A stretch of 64,000 bases of DNA from Paenibacillus lacisoli (GTDB lineage Bacteria > Bacillota > Bacilli > Paenibacillales > Paenibacillaceae): NCBI RefSeq assembly GCF_030580655.1, contig NZ_JAUQTB010000005.1, forward strand, positions 186,001 to 250,000, given 5' to 3'. Below the pieces are notes generated by a model that did not search any database, had not been told where the DNA came from, and was given only the letters and a program-made list of their open reading frames with translations. Position 1 is the first letter of the stretch, and every line of letters starts with the position of its first letter. Made by a program: the position numbers and the translations under genes. Below, piece after piece: positions 51,845 through 60,186 of the stretch.

Positions 51845-52825
51845 ATGGATACTGCGACTCACTTTGTCATCGGGATTGGACTTGCCGGACTTGCCTATAC
51901 CGACCCGGCTGTAGCAGCGGACCCAAAACTGGCGGCAGTCGTGATGGCTGCCACGATTCTCGGGTCACAGGCACCCGACTTTGACGGACTGCTGCGGCTC
52001 AAAAATAATGCAGTCTATATCCGCAATCACCGCGGGTGGAGTCATTCCGTCCCCTTCTGGTTCATCTGGATCGGGCTGATTTCCGGGCTGTTGTCCTTGC
52101 TCTTCATGAGGATGGATTACTGGCACATCGCACTGTGGACCGCTGTTGCCGTATGCTTCCACGTCTTTACCGACGTCTTTAACACCTACGGCACCCAAGC
52201 CATGCGTCCCTTCACATCGAAGTGGATTTCCTGGAATATCATTCATATTTTTGATCCATGGATCTTTGCTGCTCATGTCGTGGCTATCCTGCTGTGGGCA
52301 TTTGGTCTGGGGCAGCCGGCTGTCATTTTCACCACACTCTATATCGCCATCGGACTTTATTATATCTGGCGGACACTGGCACATTACACAGTCCACCGAT
52401 GGATCCAGCGTCATGACACTGACCGCAGGAACGGTGACCGCTATACCGTTATTCCAACGATTCACCACCGGCGCTGGCATGTCGTCAAGAAGCACGAGGA
52501 TGGAAGCTACGATATCGGCTATCTGGCAGGTGTGGATCTGAGATGGGTCAAGCATGCCGTTTCGGTGCAGCATCCGGCCGTGGACGCCTCCAAAGCGCAC
52601 CCGGATATTCAGGCTTTTCTTTATTTTTCTTCGTATGCCGTTGCTGAAGTAGAGGAAATGCCATGGGGATATATTGTTCGATGGGGGGATGTGCGGTACC
52701 GGCATCGCCGGCAGTATCCTTTTGTCGCGGTAATCGCCATGGACCTGCATTATCAAACGATTAATACCTATGTCGGCTGGCTGAGTGAGGAGAAGATGGA
52801 AAAGAAAATACTGGTTAATCCTTAA
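51845..52825 (+). CDS. Membrane-bound metal-dependent hydrolase (YdjM/YfhP-like)
   Basis: A 326-residue protein of the LexA-regulated membrane hydrolase family. Conserved metal ligands are visible: H6 (MDTATHF), D45 and D47 (APDFD), H62 and H67 (NHRGWSHS), and a further DVFNTYG site near 113. Three or four helices lie between residues 5 and 190, then a soluble C-terminal domain. AAAAAGGAGA precedes the ATG 51845. In Bacillus related proteins (YfhP) affect sporulation or the cell envelope, but the reaction is unknown. Confidence 0.85.
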   Translation: MDTATHFVIGIGLAGLAYTDPAVAADPKLAAVVMAATILGSQAPDFDGLLRLKNNAVYIRNHRGWSHSVPFWFIWIGLISGLLSLLFMRMDYWHIALWTAVAVCFHVFTDVFNTYGTQAMRPFTSKWISWNIIHIFDPWIFAAHVVAILLWAFGLGQPAVIFTTLYIAIGLYYIWRTLAHYTVHRWIQRHDTDRRNGDRYTVIPTIHHRRWHVVKKHEDGSYDIGYLAGVDLRWVKHAVSVQHPAVDASKAHPDIQAFLYFSSYAVAEVEEMPWGYIVRWGDVRYRHRRQYPFVAVIAMDLHYQTINTYVGWLSEEKMEKKILVNP

Positions 52826-52980
52826 TAGATTAATCTCGGGTCCGGCCGTTTGGCCGGGCTCTTTGGTTATGTATCCTGCTTGAGATGTAAGCGTCCTCTT
52901 GACGATAACAGCTGGATCAGGCACAATCATTCTAAACTGTCAGGTTATGGTCAGGCCGGCGATGGGTGGAAAGAACAGCA

Positions 52981-53008
52981 AAGCCCGGAGCCGAAGGGCC
53001 CCGGGCTT
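52981..53008 (-). terminator. Terminator of the minus-strand SASP gene
   Basis: On the minus strand AAGCCCGG-GGCC and GGC-CCGGGCTT pair around CTTC, followed by TGC. Confidence 0.75.
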
Positions 53009-53031
53009 ATAACCCGATAAGGATAAGGTGA

Positions 53032-53250
53032 TTACAGCGTACGACCGGCACCGGACAGCGCTTGCTCGGCTTGCTGAACCAATTTTTTGGTAATGTATCC
53101 ACCCAGGGAACCTGTTTCACGAGATACCATGTTGCCATAGTAACCGTCTTGAGGAATCGTGATGCCAAGCTCTTGAGCAGCCTCATATTTCAGTTGTTCC
53201 AGCGCGGCAAGAGCCTGAGGAACCTGCAAGTTATTAGAACGTCTAGCCAT
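53032..53250 (-). CDS. Small acid-soluble spore protein, alpha/beta type (1)
   Basis: A 72-residue DNA-binding protein that coats spore DNA and protects it from UV and heat. The two family blocks are clear: NNLQVPQALAALEQLKYEAA then QELG, with the GPR protease site in KYEAAQELG, and GYYGNMVSRETGSLGGYITK. ATG 53250 (MARRSNN...) is used: AAAGGAGA lies 8 bp before; the GTG at 53256 is too close. A sigma-G-like promoter lies upstream, so expression should be limited to the forespore. Confidence 0.96.
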   Translation of the reverse strand: MARRSNNLQVPQALAALEQLKYEAAQELGITIPQDGYYGNMVSRETGSLGGYITKKLVQQAEQALSGAGRTL

Positions 53251-53305
53251 ATTCACAATCTCCTTTCAAACCTCTGTCTGTTAGTGGAGTGCAAGCTTGC
53301 AAGCT

Positions 53306-53334
53306 TATTATGGCCGTTGTCCGGATGCTTATAC
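53306..53334 (-). promoter_or_regulatory. Sigma-G-like promoter of SASP 1
   Basis: GTATA, 17 bp, CATAATA on the minus strand, a match to the sigma-G pattern GHATR / CATNNTA, 56 bp upstream of the ATG. Confidence 0.75.
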
Positions 53335-53370
53335 TTAATGCGACTATCTAATCTATTGGAGGTTTTTCCC

Positions 53371-53538
53371 ATGAGCAAAGGTTTGTCACTCTGGTTTGCC
53401 GTATCATCGATCGTGCTGCTGACTGCAGCCGCTATTTCCATCAGCTATTCTGCCTGGCTGCCCTTTGTGCTGGGGATCCTGGCCGTGGGCAACATAGGGT
53501 GGGGATTCATCATCAAAGGAAGACGCTCCCGTTCCTAG
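53371..53538 (+). CDS. Small membrane protein, unknown function
   Basis: A 55-residue protein with two hydrophobic helices (SLWFAVSSIVLLTAAAISI and AWLPFVLGILAVGNIGWGFI) and a basic tail KGRRSRS. TTGGAGG lies 8 bp before the ATG. It is divergent from SASP 1 and convergent with trpS. No family is recognised; the clean ribosome site and membrane pattern argue for a real gene. Confidence 0.65.
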   Translation: MSKGLSLWFAVSSIVLLTAAAISISYSAWLPFVLGILAVGNIGWGFIIKGRRSRS

Positions 53539-53566
53539 TATCCGGGCAAGATCATTGTAATCTTGT

Positions 53567-54556
53567 CTAGTTCCCTTTGCGTACAAAGCCCATACGATCT
53601 TTGACTTCTGCCAGAGTCTTGGCTGCAACGGCTTCTGCCCGTTCCGCGGAACGGCTCAGGATACCTGCCAGCTCGCCGGATTCGCGAATTTCGCGATAGC
53701 GCTGCTGCAGCGGTTCAAGTGCGGATACAACAACTTCAGCCAGTTCCTTCTTGAAGGTGCCATACATCTGGCCCTCATAACGAGCCTCGATATCGGCCAG
53801 ACTGAGTCCAGAGCATTCGCTGTAAATACTCATCAGATTGCTGATTTCCGGCTTTTCGTCAGGGTCGAAGCGGACTTCACGGCCGGAATCTGTCGTAGCA
53901 CGGCTGATTTTTTTGCGGATCACGGAAGGTTCATCCAGGAGGGCAATAAAGCTCCCCGGGTTCGGGTTACTCTTGCTCATTTTCTTGGAGGCATCGTCCA
54001 GGGACATAATGCGTGCGCCAACTTTTGGAATATACGGATCAGGAATGGTGAAGTAATCGCCATAACGGTGATTGAACCGGCCAGCAAGATCCCGTGTTAA
54101 CTCCAGGTGCTGCTTTTGGTCTTCGCCTACCGGAACCAGGTCGGCGTTATAGAGCAGAATATCGGCAGCCATTAACGCTGGATACACGAACAGACCGGCG
54201 CCTACCGAATCCTTTCCGGATGATTTATCTTTAAACTGCGTCATCCGCTCCAGCTCCCCCATCGAGGTGAGGGTCGTCAGCAGCCATCCCAGCTCGGCGT
54301 GCTGCGGTACATGGGACTGTAGAAATACATTTGATTTCTCGGGATTAATGCCTGCAGCCAGGAACAGCGCCGCCACAGCTTCCGATTGCTCACGCAGGTC
54401 TGCCGGATCCTGAGGCACGGTAATCGCATGCAGATCCACCACCATGAAATGGCAGAGATGATCTTCCTGAAGGCGCACAAAATTTTTCATAGCGCCGATA
54501 TAATTGCCCAAAGTCAGCTTGCCGCTGGGCTGAATGCCGGAGAGTACAGTTTTCAT
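53567..54556 (-). CDS. trpS: Tryptophanyl-tRNA synthetase
   Basis: Charges tRNA-Trp with tryptophan. The 329 residues follow the class Ic fold: the HIGH-type motif is in QPSGKLTLGNYIGA (residues 9-22) and the second motif KMSKS is at 192-196. Length and order match the Bacillus enzyme. AGGAGGAAGAT precedes the ATG. A T-box leader with a UGG specifier sits in front, so uncharged tRNA-Trp raises expression. Confidence 0.97.
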   Translation of the reverse strand: MKTVLSGIQPSGKLTLGNYIGAMKNFVRLQEDHLCHFMVVDLHAITVPQDPADLREQSEAVAALFLAAGINPEKSNVFLQSHVPQHAELGWLLTTLTSMGELERMTQFKDKSSGKDSVGAGLFVYPALMAADILLYNADLVPVGEDQKQHLELTRDLAGRFNHRYGDYFTIPDPYIPKVGARIMSLDDASKKMSKSNPNPGSFIALLDEPSVIRKKISRATTDSGREVRFDPDEKPEISNLMSIYSECSGLSLADIEARYEGQMYGTFKKELAEVVVSALEPLQQRYREIRESGELAGILSRSAERAEAVAAKTLAEVKDRMGFVRKGN

Positions 54557-54611
54557 CGTTCATCTTCCTCCTGGTTGGTCAAGTTAACGTGTTACAGGTG
54601 TATAGAGACGC

Positions 54612-54645
54612 AAAAAGGCCCCGCGTCCGCAAGGGACGTGAGACC
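54612..54645 (-). terminator. T-box terminator of trpS
   Basis: On the minus strand GGTCTC-CGTCC pairs with GGACG-GGGGCC, followed by TTTTTGCG. Confidence 0.9.
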
Positions 54646-54875
54646 GTGGTGCCACCCTTATTCGCTGTGCGCACACGGAAGATCCGGGCGAACAGCCTTC
54701 AATTCCTTAACGTGGAATAACCGGCCGGCCTACTGGGGGAAATCCCGTTCAACTCGGCGCTCCAAGGGCCATTCAACTCATGCGTTTCCACCGGTTCGCA
54801 TCAACCACCGGCTTTCTGGAGGAAACAGGCATGGCCTACTTATCCTTGTCATCGCATTTGCAGCTTTGAATGATT
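54612..54875 (-). promoter_or_regulatory. T-box riboswitch, tryptophan-specific
   Basis: Ahead of trpS the minus strand carries the T-box core AAGGGTGGCACCACGG (54644-54660 region), the stem I apical block GGTGGTTGATGCGAACC and, in GAATGGCCCTTGGAG, a UGG codon (54769-54771) at the specifier position. A terminator follows. Uncharged tRNA-Trp pairs with both the specifier and the core and prevents termination. Confidence 0.95.
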
Positions 54876-54881
54876 ACGTTT

Positions 54882-54910
54882 ATGATAAAACCGGCCAATG
54901 GTAATGTCAA
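54882..54910 (-). promoter_or_regulatory. Sigma-A promoter of the T-box-trpS unit
   Basis: TTGACA, 17 bp, TATCAT on the minus strand. Confidence 0.9.
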
Positions 54911-54916
54911 ATCGTT

Positions 54917-54946
54917 TTGTACCGAGGTGCCTCAATCTGATATGAT
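54917..54946 (+). promoter_or_regulatory. Sigma-A promoter of the aldose epimerase gene
   Basis: TTGTAC, 18 bp, TATGAT. Its -35 box is only 6 bp from the -35 box of the divergent trpS promoter, so the two may compete for polymerase. Confidence 0.7.
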
Positions 54947-55007
54947 ATGATGAGAAAATCGATCATTGATCTGTGAATTGATCTGTGGAAAAAGGAGCCA
55001 AGCTGAT

Positions 55008-55973
55008 ATGAAACAAGTGACCAAAGGGAAGTGGAACGGTTACGATACTTACATACTACATAGCCACGAGTTGGAAGTCACTGTCCTGCCCAGACTAGGC
55101 AACAATGTCATCGCCATCTGGGATAAAATAAAAGAAAGACATGTCGTTCGCCCGCCGGATGAACAGGATTTGGCCTTCTATCTGCAGAAGCCATATCACT
55201 TTGGTGTTCCGCTGCTGATTCCGCCAGGCCGGATTCGCAAGGGTCATTTTAATTATGAAGGTGTCGACTATCAGTTTGTCCAAAATACGGCGAACGATAA
55301 TCATATCCATGGACTGCATCGTACGCAGGCCTGGTGCGTCAGTGATATTGAAGAAGATGAAGACGGCTGCAGCATAACCACCGAGCTGCTGACCGCAGAC
55401 GACCCGCATTGGATGGAGCAGTATCCAGCTCCGCTGCGGCTGGAGCTGACGTTCTCGCTGCACGGAACTGCCCTGGAGCACCGGCTCCGTGTCACCCATC
55501 TCGGAGATCGTCCAGCTCCCTTCGGCCTAGGGTTTCATACTTGGTTTCTGCTGGACGGAGAGCCGCAGAACTGGACGCTTAAGCTTCCGGTTGCTGGACT
55601 ATACGAGCAGGATGAACAGCAGCTTCCTACCGGCGAGCTGGCTCCCCTCGGAGAATATGAGGCACTTCAGAGCGGCATGAACATGCAGGGCCGAAACTGG
55701 GATACCCTGCTCCGTGCCGGTGAGGGAACTGCCGCTGCCCACCTGACTCGTAACGACGGTTACGGTGTGATATATACAGTAGATCAGGCCTTCAAGCATT
55801 GGGTTCTTTTCACAAAGGGAGAAAGCGATCAATTCCTCTGCATTGAACCGTATACCTGGCTCTCGGATGCTCCGAATCTACCGCAGGATGACGCCTTTAC
55901 AGGGCTGATCCGGCTGATACCTGAAGAGACTGTTGAACTGAATACACGTATTGAAGTGGTTTATCCGGAGTAG
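55008..55973 (+). CDS. Aldose 1-epimerase family protein
   Basis: Interconverts alpha and beta anomers of hexoses, or acts on a related sugar phosphate. The 321 residues form the galactose-mutarotase beta-sandwich; catalytic residues are expected in NDNHIHGLHRTQAW (H) and GLGFHTWF (H), with a C-terminal acidic residue (CIEPYTWLSD, E). ATG 55008 with AAAAGGAGCC upstream. A single gene, convergent on nothing nearby. Confidence 0.9.
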   Translation: MKQVTKGKWNGYDTYILHSHELEVTVLPRLGNNVIAIWDKIKERHVVRPPDEQDLAFYLQKPYHFGVPLLIPPGRIRKGHFNYEGVDYQFVQNTANDNHIHGLHRTQAWCVSDIEEDEDGCSITTELLTADDPHWMEQYPAPLRLELTFSLHGTALEHRLRVTHLGDRPAPFGLGFHTWFLLDGEPQNWTLKLPVAGLYEQDEQQLPTGELAPLGEYEALQSGMNMQGRNWDTLLRAGEGTAAAHLTRNDGYGVIYTVDQAFKHWVLFTKGESDQFLCIEPYTWLSDAPNLPQDDAFTGLIRLIPEETVELNTRIEVVYPE

Positions 55974-56012
55974 ATCCCCGTAATTTACCATTTCGAATCT
56001 TCCTCCTTTGGC

Positions 56013-56041
56013 GCATATTTTGTAGTCTCCAATCCATACTA
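56013..56041 (+). promoter_or_regulatory. Sigma-G-like promoter of SASP 2
   Basis: GCATA, 17 bp, CATACTA, matching the sigma-G pattern GHATR / CATNNTA loosely at -35 and fully at -10, 30 bp before the ATG. Confidence 0.75.
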
Positions 56042-56070
56042 ACCTCACAAAGCCAAAGGAGGTGACACAC

Positions 56071-56316
56071 ATGTACGAAGCAGGTCAAGGACAAGGCGGA
56101 CGCGGTAACCGTTCCAACAATCTGGTTGTACCTCAAGCGAATGCAGCTCTCCAACAATTGAAGATGGAGGCAGCTCAAGAGCTGGGTGTAACGATTCCTC
56201 AAGACGGCTATTACGGTAACTATACTTCCCGTGAGACTGGTTCTTTGGGAGGTTATATTACAAAACGTCTGGTACAACTGGCAGAGCAGCAGCTTTCCGG
56301 TCGTTCCAACCAGTAA
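56071..56316 (+). CDS. Small acid-soluble spore protein, alpha/beta type (2)
   Basis: An 81-residue SASP. The same two blocks are present as in SASP 1: NNLVVPQANAALQQLKMEAA with the GPR site KMEAAQELG, and GYYGNYTSRETGSLGGYITK. It differs by a longer N-terminus (MYEAGQGQGGRGNR). AAAGGAGGTGA precedes the ATG, a very strong ribosome site. It lies 3 kb from SASP 1 in the opposite direction and they are paralogues. It has its own sigma-G-like promoter and terminator. Confidence 0.96.
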   Translation: MYEAGQGQGGRGNRSNNLVVPQANAALQQLKMEAAQELGVTIPQDGYYGNYTSRETGSLGGYITKRLVQLAEQQLSGRSNQ

Positions 56317-56349
56317 TATTAAGTTTATCGTAATGCACTAAAGCATAAG

Positions 56350-56378
56350 AAAGAGCCTTCCACCGGAAGGCTCTTTTT
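56350..56378 (+). terminator. Terminator of SASP 2
   Basis: AAAGAGCCTTCC and GGAAGGCTCTTT pair around ACC, followed by TTAAT. Confidence 0.9.
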
Positions 56379-56405
56379 AATCTACTCACTCTTTTACCTG
56401 CTGAA

Positions 56406-56813
56406 CTAGGATAATTCGGAGTTTCTATCCTGATATGTATGCCGGGGATAACGGATCATTTGACTGGCCATATTGTAATTGGATTCTAGAGTGGCATCCA
56501 CCACGATCATGTCATGCCGAATAGTAAAGTCATATGCAATCTCACCATGAGTCCATGAACGCTTGAAGGTTAACGCCCCTAACGCCATCTGCCTGAACGA
56601 AGCTCGCTGCTGCGCAGTCAATCCAGGCTCGGCTTCTGCAAGCTTACCTTCTCGTCCTGCAATCGGATTATGTCGAATTCCAAATTTGCCGATGACGTTA
56701 TTACGTATTTGCACAAATACAATTCCTGACGATAAACCCGCTAATTCGTCATCTAACTGCCGAAAAACGAGATCCAACTGTCTTTCCAATGAAAGTTGAT
56801 CCATCTCAAGCAT
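56406..56813 (-). CDS. Hypothetical protein, unknown function
   Basis: A 135-residue soluble protein. ATG 56813 follows AGGAGGAATGAC. It begins with a helical, charged stretch (MLEMDQLSLERQLDLVFRQLDDELAGL) and has mixed beta segments after (GIVFVQIRNNVIGKFGIRHNPI, GEIAYDFTIRHDMIVVDATL). The alternation hints at a small alpha/beta sandwich. No family is recognised. It is convergent with SASP 2 and separated from pepF by a divergent region. Confidence 0.7.
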   Translation of the reverse strand: MLEMDQLSLERQLDLVFRQLDDELAGLSSGIVFVQIRNNVIGKFGIRHNPIAGREGKLAEAEPGLTAQQRASFRQMALGALTFKRSWTHGEIAYDFTIRHDMIVVDATLESNYNMASQMIRYPRHTYQDRNSELS

Positions 56814-56995
56814 GTCATTCCTCCTAGTTATAATAAGTAATATATAGTGCTTACGACTCATTATAAGCCAACAACCAGGACCTATCAACAAATCAAGGTA
56901 AAATTGGGTGATAATCCCTATAAATGTATATTTATACCGCTTGTTCATCTCCTATTCCGATCTTTTTCAATCATTATCGACAACATTCTGTCGAC

Positions 56996-57028
56996 AAAAA
57001 GACCCTCCGACATTACCGGAAGGGTCTC
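56996..57028 (-). terminator. Terminator of pepF
   Basis: On the minus strand GAGACCCTTCC and GGAGGGTCTTTTTG form a stem and T run directly after the gene. Confidence 0.88.
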
Positions 57029-57039
57029 ATTTGATTCCA

Positions 57040-58848
57040 TTATGATTTGCTTGTCAATTCCAGAAACTCTTCAATATCAGATGCAACCAGATCAACGGCC
57101 ATCTGCCAGAAATCACGCTGCGTCAGATCCGTTCCCAAGTGCTTCTGTGCCAGCTCTTCTACCGTCATGCGGCCAGTATCCTGCAGCAAAGCATCATACT
57201 TCGCAGCGAAGCCGGAGCCGTTATTCTGTGCAAAGGCATAGATGCCGGCACTGAACATGTATCCAAACGTATACGGATAGTTATAGAACGGTACACCCGT
57301 GATATAAAAATGCAGCTTCGAAGCCCAGAAATGCGGATGGTATTCGGAGAGCGCATCCAGATAAGCTTCCTTCTGTGCAGCAACCATTAGTTCATTCAGT
57401 TGGTCTGCGCCAACCAGACCTTTCTTGCGCTGCTCATAGAAACGGGTCTCGAACAGGAAGCGGGCATGAATGTTCATGAAGAATGCTACACTTCTCTGAA
57501 TTTTATCTTCCAGCAGAGCAAGCTTTTCCTGCTCGTCCTTTGCCGTTCTCACAAGCGCGTCAGAAACGATCATTTCAGCAAAAGTCGAAGCTGTCTCTGC
57601 CACATTCATCGCGTATCCTTGATTCATCGGCTCCAGTTCATCCATCACATGCTGATGATAACCGTGACCCAGCTCATGGGCAAGGGTGGATACGTTTGAC
57701 GCTGTTCCGGCATAGGTCATGAAGATCCGGGTCTCTTTGGTCAATGGCAGCGAGGTACAGAAGCCGCCAGGTCGCTTGCCGTCACGGTCTTCGGCCTCGA
57801 TCCAGTTTTTCTCGAATGCCGTTACTGCAAAGTCAGCCATTCTTGGGCTGAATGTACGGAACTGGTCTACGATCTTTTCAGCAGCTTCATCATAAGTTAC
57901 TTTGCTCACCGACTTGCTGATCGGCGCTTCCACATCATACCAGGCCAGCTTGTCGACACCTAAAAGTTCCGCCTTGCGCTGCAGGTACTTCACGAGCATC
58001 GGTTTAGCATCACTAATAACCTGCCACATCGTATCCAGCGTCTGGCGCGACATCCGGTTAATCGACAGCGGCTCCTTCAGCACATCTTCCCAGCCCCGGT
58101 TCTCGTACAGCTTCAGGCGGAAGCCGCCCAGGTGGTTCAGGACATCAGAAGCATATTCGCCTGCTTTGCCCCAGGATTTCTCCCACTCGGCGAATACGGC
58201 CTTGCGTACTTCACGGTCCGGATCATCCAGCTTGTTGGCAGCCTGGCCTGCGGACAGTTGCTTGACCTCGCCATTCTCTTCAACAGCTACCGTAACATGA
58301 CTCACGATCGTATCGTAAAATTCGCTCCAGCCATGATATCCGTCCACAGCCAGATCCAGGGCCAAACCTTCCATTTCGGGAGACATTTTATCCTGAGCCT
58401 TTTCCCGGCTTTCGTTCAGGACAAAGGCAATCGGTCTGATATTGCTGCGCTCCAGCCATGCGGACCATACATCGTCCGGCGTCAGGCGCAGCAGGTTGTC
58501 CAGCAGTGCATCCGCACTCTTGAGCAGGGCATAGATGGAGGAAATCCGGCCGCTGAGCTGCACGGCTTTCTTATCATGCTGATTCTGCGCAGTCAGACAG
58601 GAGACGAATGCACCCGCCTGGCTGGCACGAGTCATTGTGCTCTGAAGCAGATCGTAGATGGAGTCGTAGCTCTCGGTTTCCTTCACATTCTGCGGTGGTT
58701 GTGCTGCTTTGACCTGGGCCAGCAGTTGTCGAAGGTCCTGTTCCAGCTGATCCAGAAAAGCGGTAAATGCTTCGGAGGAGGATCCTCCCGGGAAAATGGA
58801 TTCGAGATCCCATGTTTGCTGTAATGGCTTTTTCAAATGGTACTCCAC
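57040..58848 (-). CDS. pepF: M3-family oligoendopeptidase F
   Basis: A cytoplasmic zinc metallopeptidase that cleaves short peptides. The 602 residues have the M3 fold; the HExxH site is H391-E392-L-G-H395 (TLAHELGHGYHQH), with the third ligand glutamate in NVAETASTFAE shortly after. The N-terminal half (1-200) is helical. The first codon is GTG at 58848; a TTG at 58836 has a better-spaced GGTGGAG and may be the true start. Single gene, terminator at 56996. Confidence 0.93.
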   Translation of the reverse strand: MEYHLKKPLQQTWDLESIFPGGSSSEAFTAFLDQLEQDLRQLLAQVKAAQPPQNVKETESYDSIYDLLQSTMTRASQAGAFVSCLTAQNQHDKKAVQLSGRISSIYALLKSADALLDNLLRLTPDDVWSAWLERSNIRPIAFVLNESREKAQDKMSPEMEGLALDLAVDGYHGWSEFYDTIVSHVTVAVEENGEVKQLSAGQAANKLDDPDREVRKAVFAEWEKSWGKAGEYASDVLNHLGGFRLKLYENRGWEDVLKEPLSINRMSRQTLDTMWQVISDAKPMLVKYLQRKAELLGVDKLAWYDVEAPISKSVSKVTYDEAAEKIVDQFRTFSPRMADFAVTAFEKNWIEAEDRDGKRPGGFCTSLPLTKETRIFMTYAGTASNVSTLAHELGHGYHQHVMDELEPMNQGYAMNVAETASTFAEMIVSDALVRTAKDEQEKLALLEDKIQRSVAFFMNIHARFLFETRFYEQRKKGLVGADQLNELMVAAQKEAYLDALSEYHPHFWASKLHFYITGVPFYNYPYTFGYMFSAGIYAFAQNNGSGFAAKYDALLQDTGRMTVEELAQKHLGTDLTQRDFWQMAVDLVASDIEEFLELTSKS

Positions 58849-58947
58849 CTTTCGTTATCTGCTGTAGTTGGGTCTATTTATATTTGAAGTGGCCTCATAC
58901 AAAGTGTATAACTATAGAGTACAGGAAACCTACAAGGAGGTTAGAGT

Positions 58948-59115
58948 ATGAGACCATTACAAATCTCGCCGGAGACGGCTTTGAAGCTGTCGGAGAAGCT
59001 CGGAGTTCCTCTGGAGCATCTGATGCATATGCCGCAGCATATTTTACTCCAGAAGCTCGCGGAGCTGGCCAAGGATGAGAATCCGGGAGACGGCGGCAAG
59101 GAAGGCAGCGAATGA
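58948..59115 (+). CDS. YycC-family small protein
   Basis: A 55-residue protein that begins MRPLQISPETALKLSEKLGV and continues PLEHLMHMPQHILLQKLAELAK, the YycC-like pattern of Bacillales: a helix, a hinge with two His-Met-Pro-type residues, then a second helix, and a short acidic/Gly tail. AAGGAGG precedes the ATG by 8 bp. Its stop overlaps the next gene's ATG (ATGA), so the two form a coupled pair. Function unknown. Confidence 0.85.
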   Translation: MRPLQISPETALKLSEKLGVPLEHLMHMPQHILLQKLAELAKDENPGDGGKEGSE

Positions 59116-59342
59116 TCCCTTTTGAGAATACCTGGCCTTATGATGTGATCATGGGTGATGTATATGTACAGGAGTGCCCCTTCTGCAGGAAAGAGCAGGT
59201 ACTGCTCCCCATGAAGCCCAGAGAGCTTGTCGAAATCCGTGAAGGCAAAAAGAAACTGCTTGTCTTCCCCTGCTGCCATCATCGGGTTACGCTGGTAGAT
59301 ACCGACGACGATTACTTGTTGGCAGATTCTCCGCTTCGGTAG
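59112..59342 (+). CDS. Small CxxC protein coupled to yycC
   Basis: A 76-residue protein overlapping YycC by 4 bp. CPFC (C22, C25) and CC (near 54-55) with the following HH could bind a metal (PCCHHRVTLVDTDDDYLL). The protein is mixed charged with no membrane helix. No family is recognised, but the ATGA overlap and downstream terminator show it is a real translated gene. A metal-binding or regulatory partner to YycC is possible. Confidence 0.78.
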   Translation: MIPFENTWPYDVIMGDVYVQECPFCRKEQVLLPMKPRELVEIREGKKKLLVFPCCHHRVTLVDTDDDYLLADSPLR

Positions 59343-59357
59343 GACGGATACAAAGAT

Positions 59358-59393
59358 AAAGGAGTCACCGGCTGCCGGTGCACTCCTTTTTTA
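59358..59393 (+). terminator. Terminator of the yycC pair
   Basis: AAAGGAGTCACCGGC and GCCGGTGCACTCCTTT pair nearly perfectly and are followed by TTTTAC. Confidence 0.92.
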
Positions 59394-59429
59394 CTTTGTT
59401 ATAATTGTATGATGATTTGGCCAAAATTA

Positions 59430-60134
59430 CTAGTTTCCCTGCTTCATTTCTTCAGGAAGCTCCATTTGCTTGTGCTGCATCTGCTCCCGGAGAACAGCCC
59501 ATTGTTCGCGTGAAGCTCTGATCATGGCCGCATCAACGATGCTCTGGTCATTAATGACTCTGGAGAACCAGCGCACCGCTTCATGGAAATTACCAATCCG
59601 CCGGTTCAGCTCACCAATCAGATACAATAGGCGTGCATTGTTGGCCCCTGCCCCTTCCAGTTCGTAAACACGGACATAGGACTCCAGACTGAAGTTCAGA
59701 AAGCGCAGCTCCTGCTCATGCTCCTCACGGTAACGGTACAGCCAGGCGATATGCTGAAGCAGACTGGCTATAATACGCTCCTTCTCCCCGATAATCTGTG
59801 CGCACAGAAGAGCAAGCTTGTACGTCTCGAGAGCATGCTCCCAGGTGCGCTCCTCACTGTAATCCCGGGGCTGCCAGCGGCTGCTGACCTGCTCGGAGAA
59901 CCTTTGCTTTTGTGCGTCCGTCAGCCTTTCCATGGAGTGCTCTGTCGAAGCAAAGCCGCATTGCGGACATACACGGACTACATAAAAGTCGGGATTTTCG
60001 GATTTATAGTAAGCGCAGAAGTCGGAATCGGTACGAATCGCTTTTTTGAAGCTGGGCCGTACTCTTGACGTCATAAACTCATGTTCACAATGGACACAGG
60101 ACACTTTTAATTGGTACAACGGTTTTAATTCCAC
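59430..60134 (-). CDS. DUF2225 family zinc-binding/TPR-like protein
   Basis: A 234-residue protein with the DUF2225 pattern: two CxxC-type zinc sites (VSCVHCEHEF and RVCPQCGFAST near 14-60), then a helical, TPR-like region with WEHALETYKLALLCAQIIG and LYLIGELNRRIGNFHEAVRWFSRVI. GTG start with AAGGGAT upstream. The family is common in Firmicutes; a protein-binding scaffold is likely, function unknown. Confidence 0.87.
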   Translation of the reverse strand: MELKPLYQLKVSCVHCEHEFMTSRVRPSFKKAIRTDSDFCAYYKSENPDFYVVRVCPQCGFASTEHSMERLTDAQKQRFSEQVSSRWQPRDYSEERTWEHALETYKLALLCAQIIGEKERIIASLLQHIAWLYRYREEHEQELRFLNFSLESYVRVYELEGAGANNARLLYLIGELNRRIGNFHEAVRWFSRVINDQSIVDAAMIRASREQWAVLREQMQHKQMELPEEMKQGN

Positions 60135-60186
60135 TTAGGACATCCCTTTCCGCCTAACAAATCTATATCTTCTATATTATCGGCAA

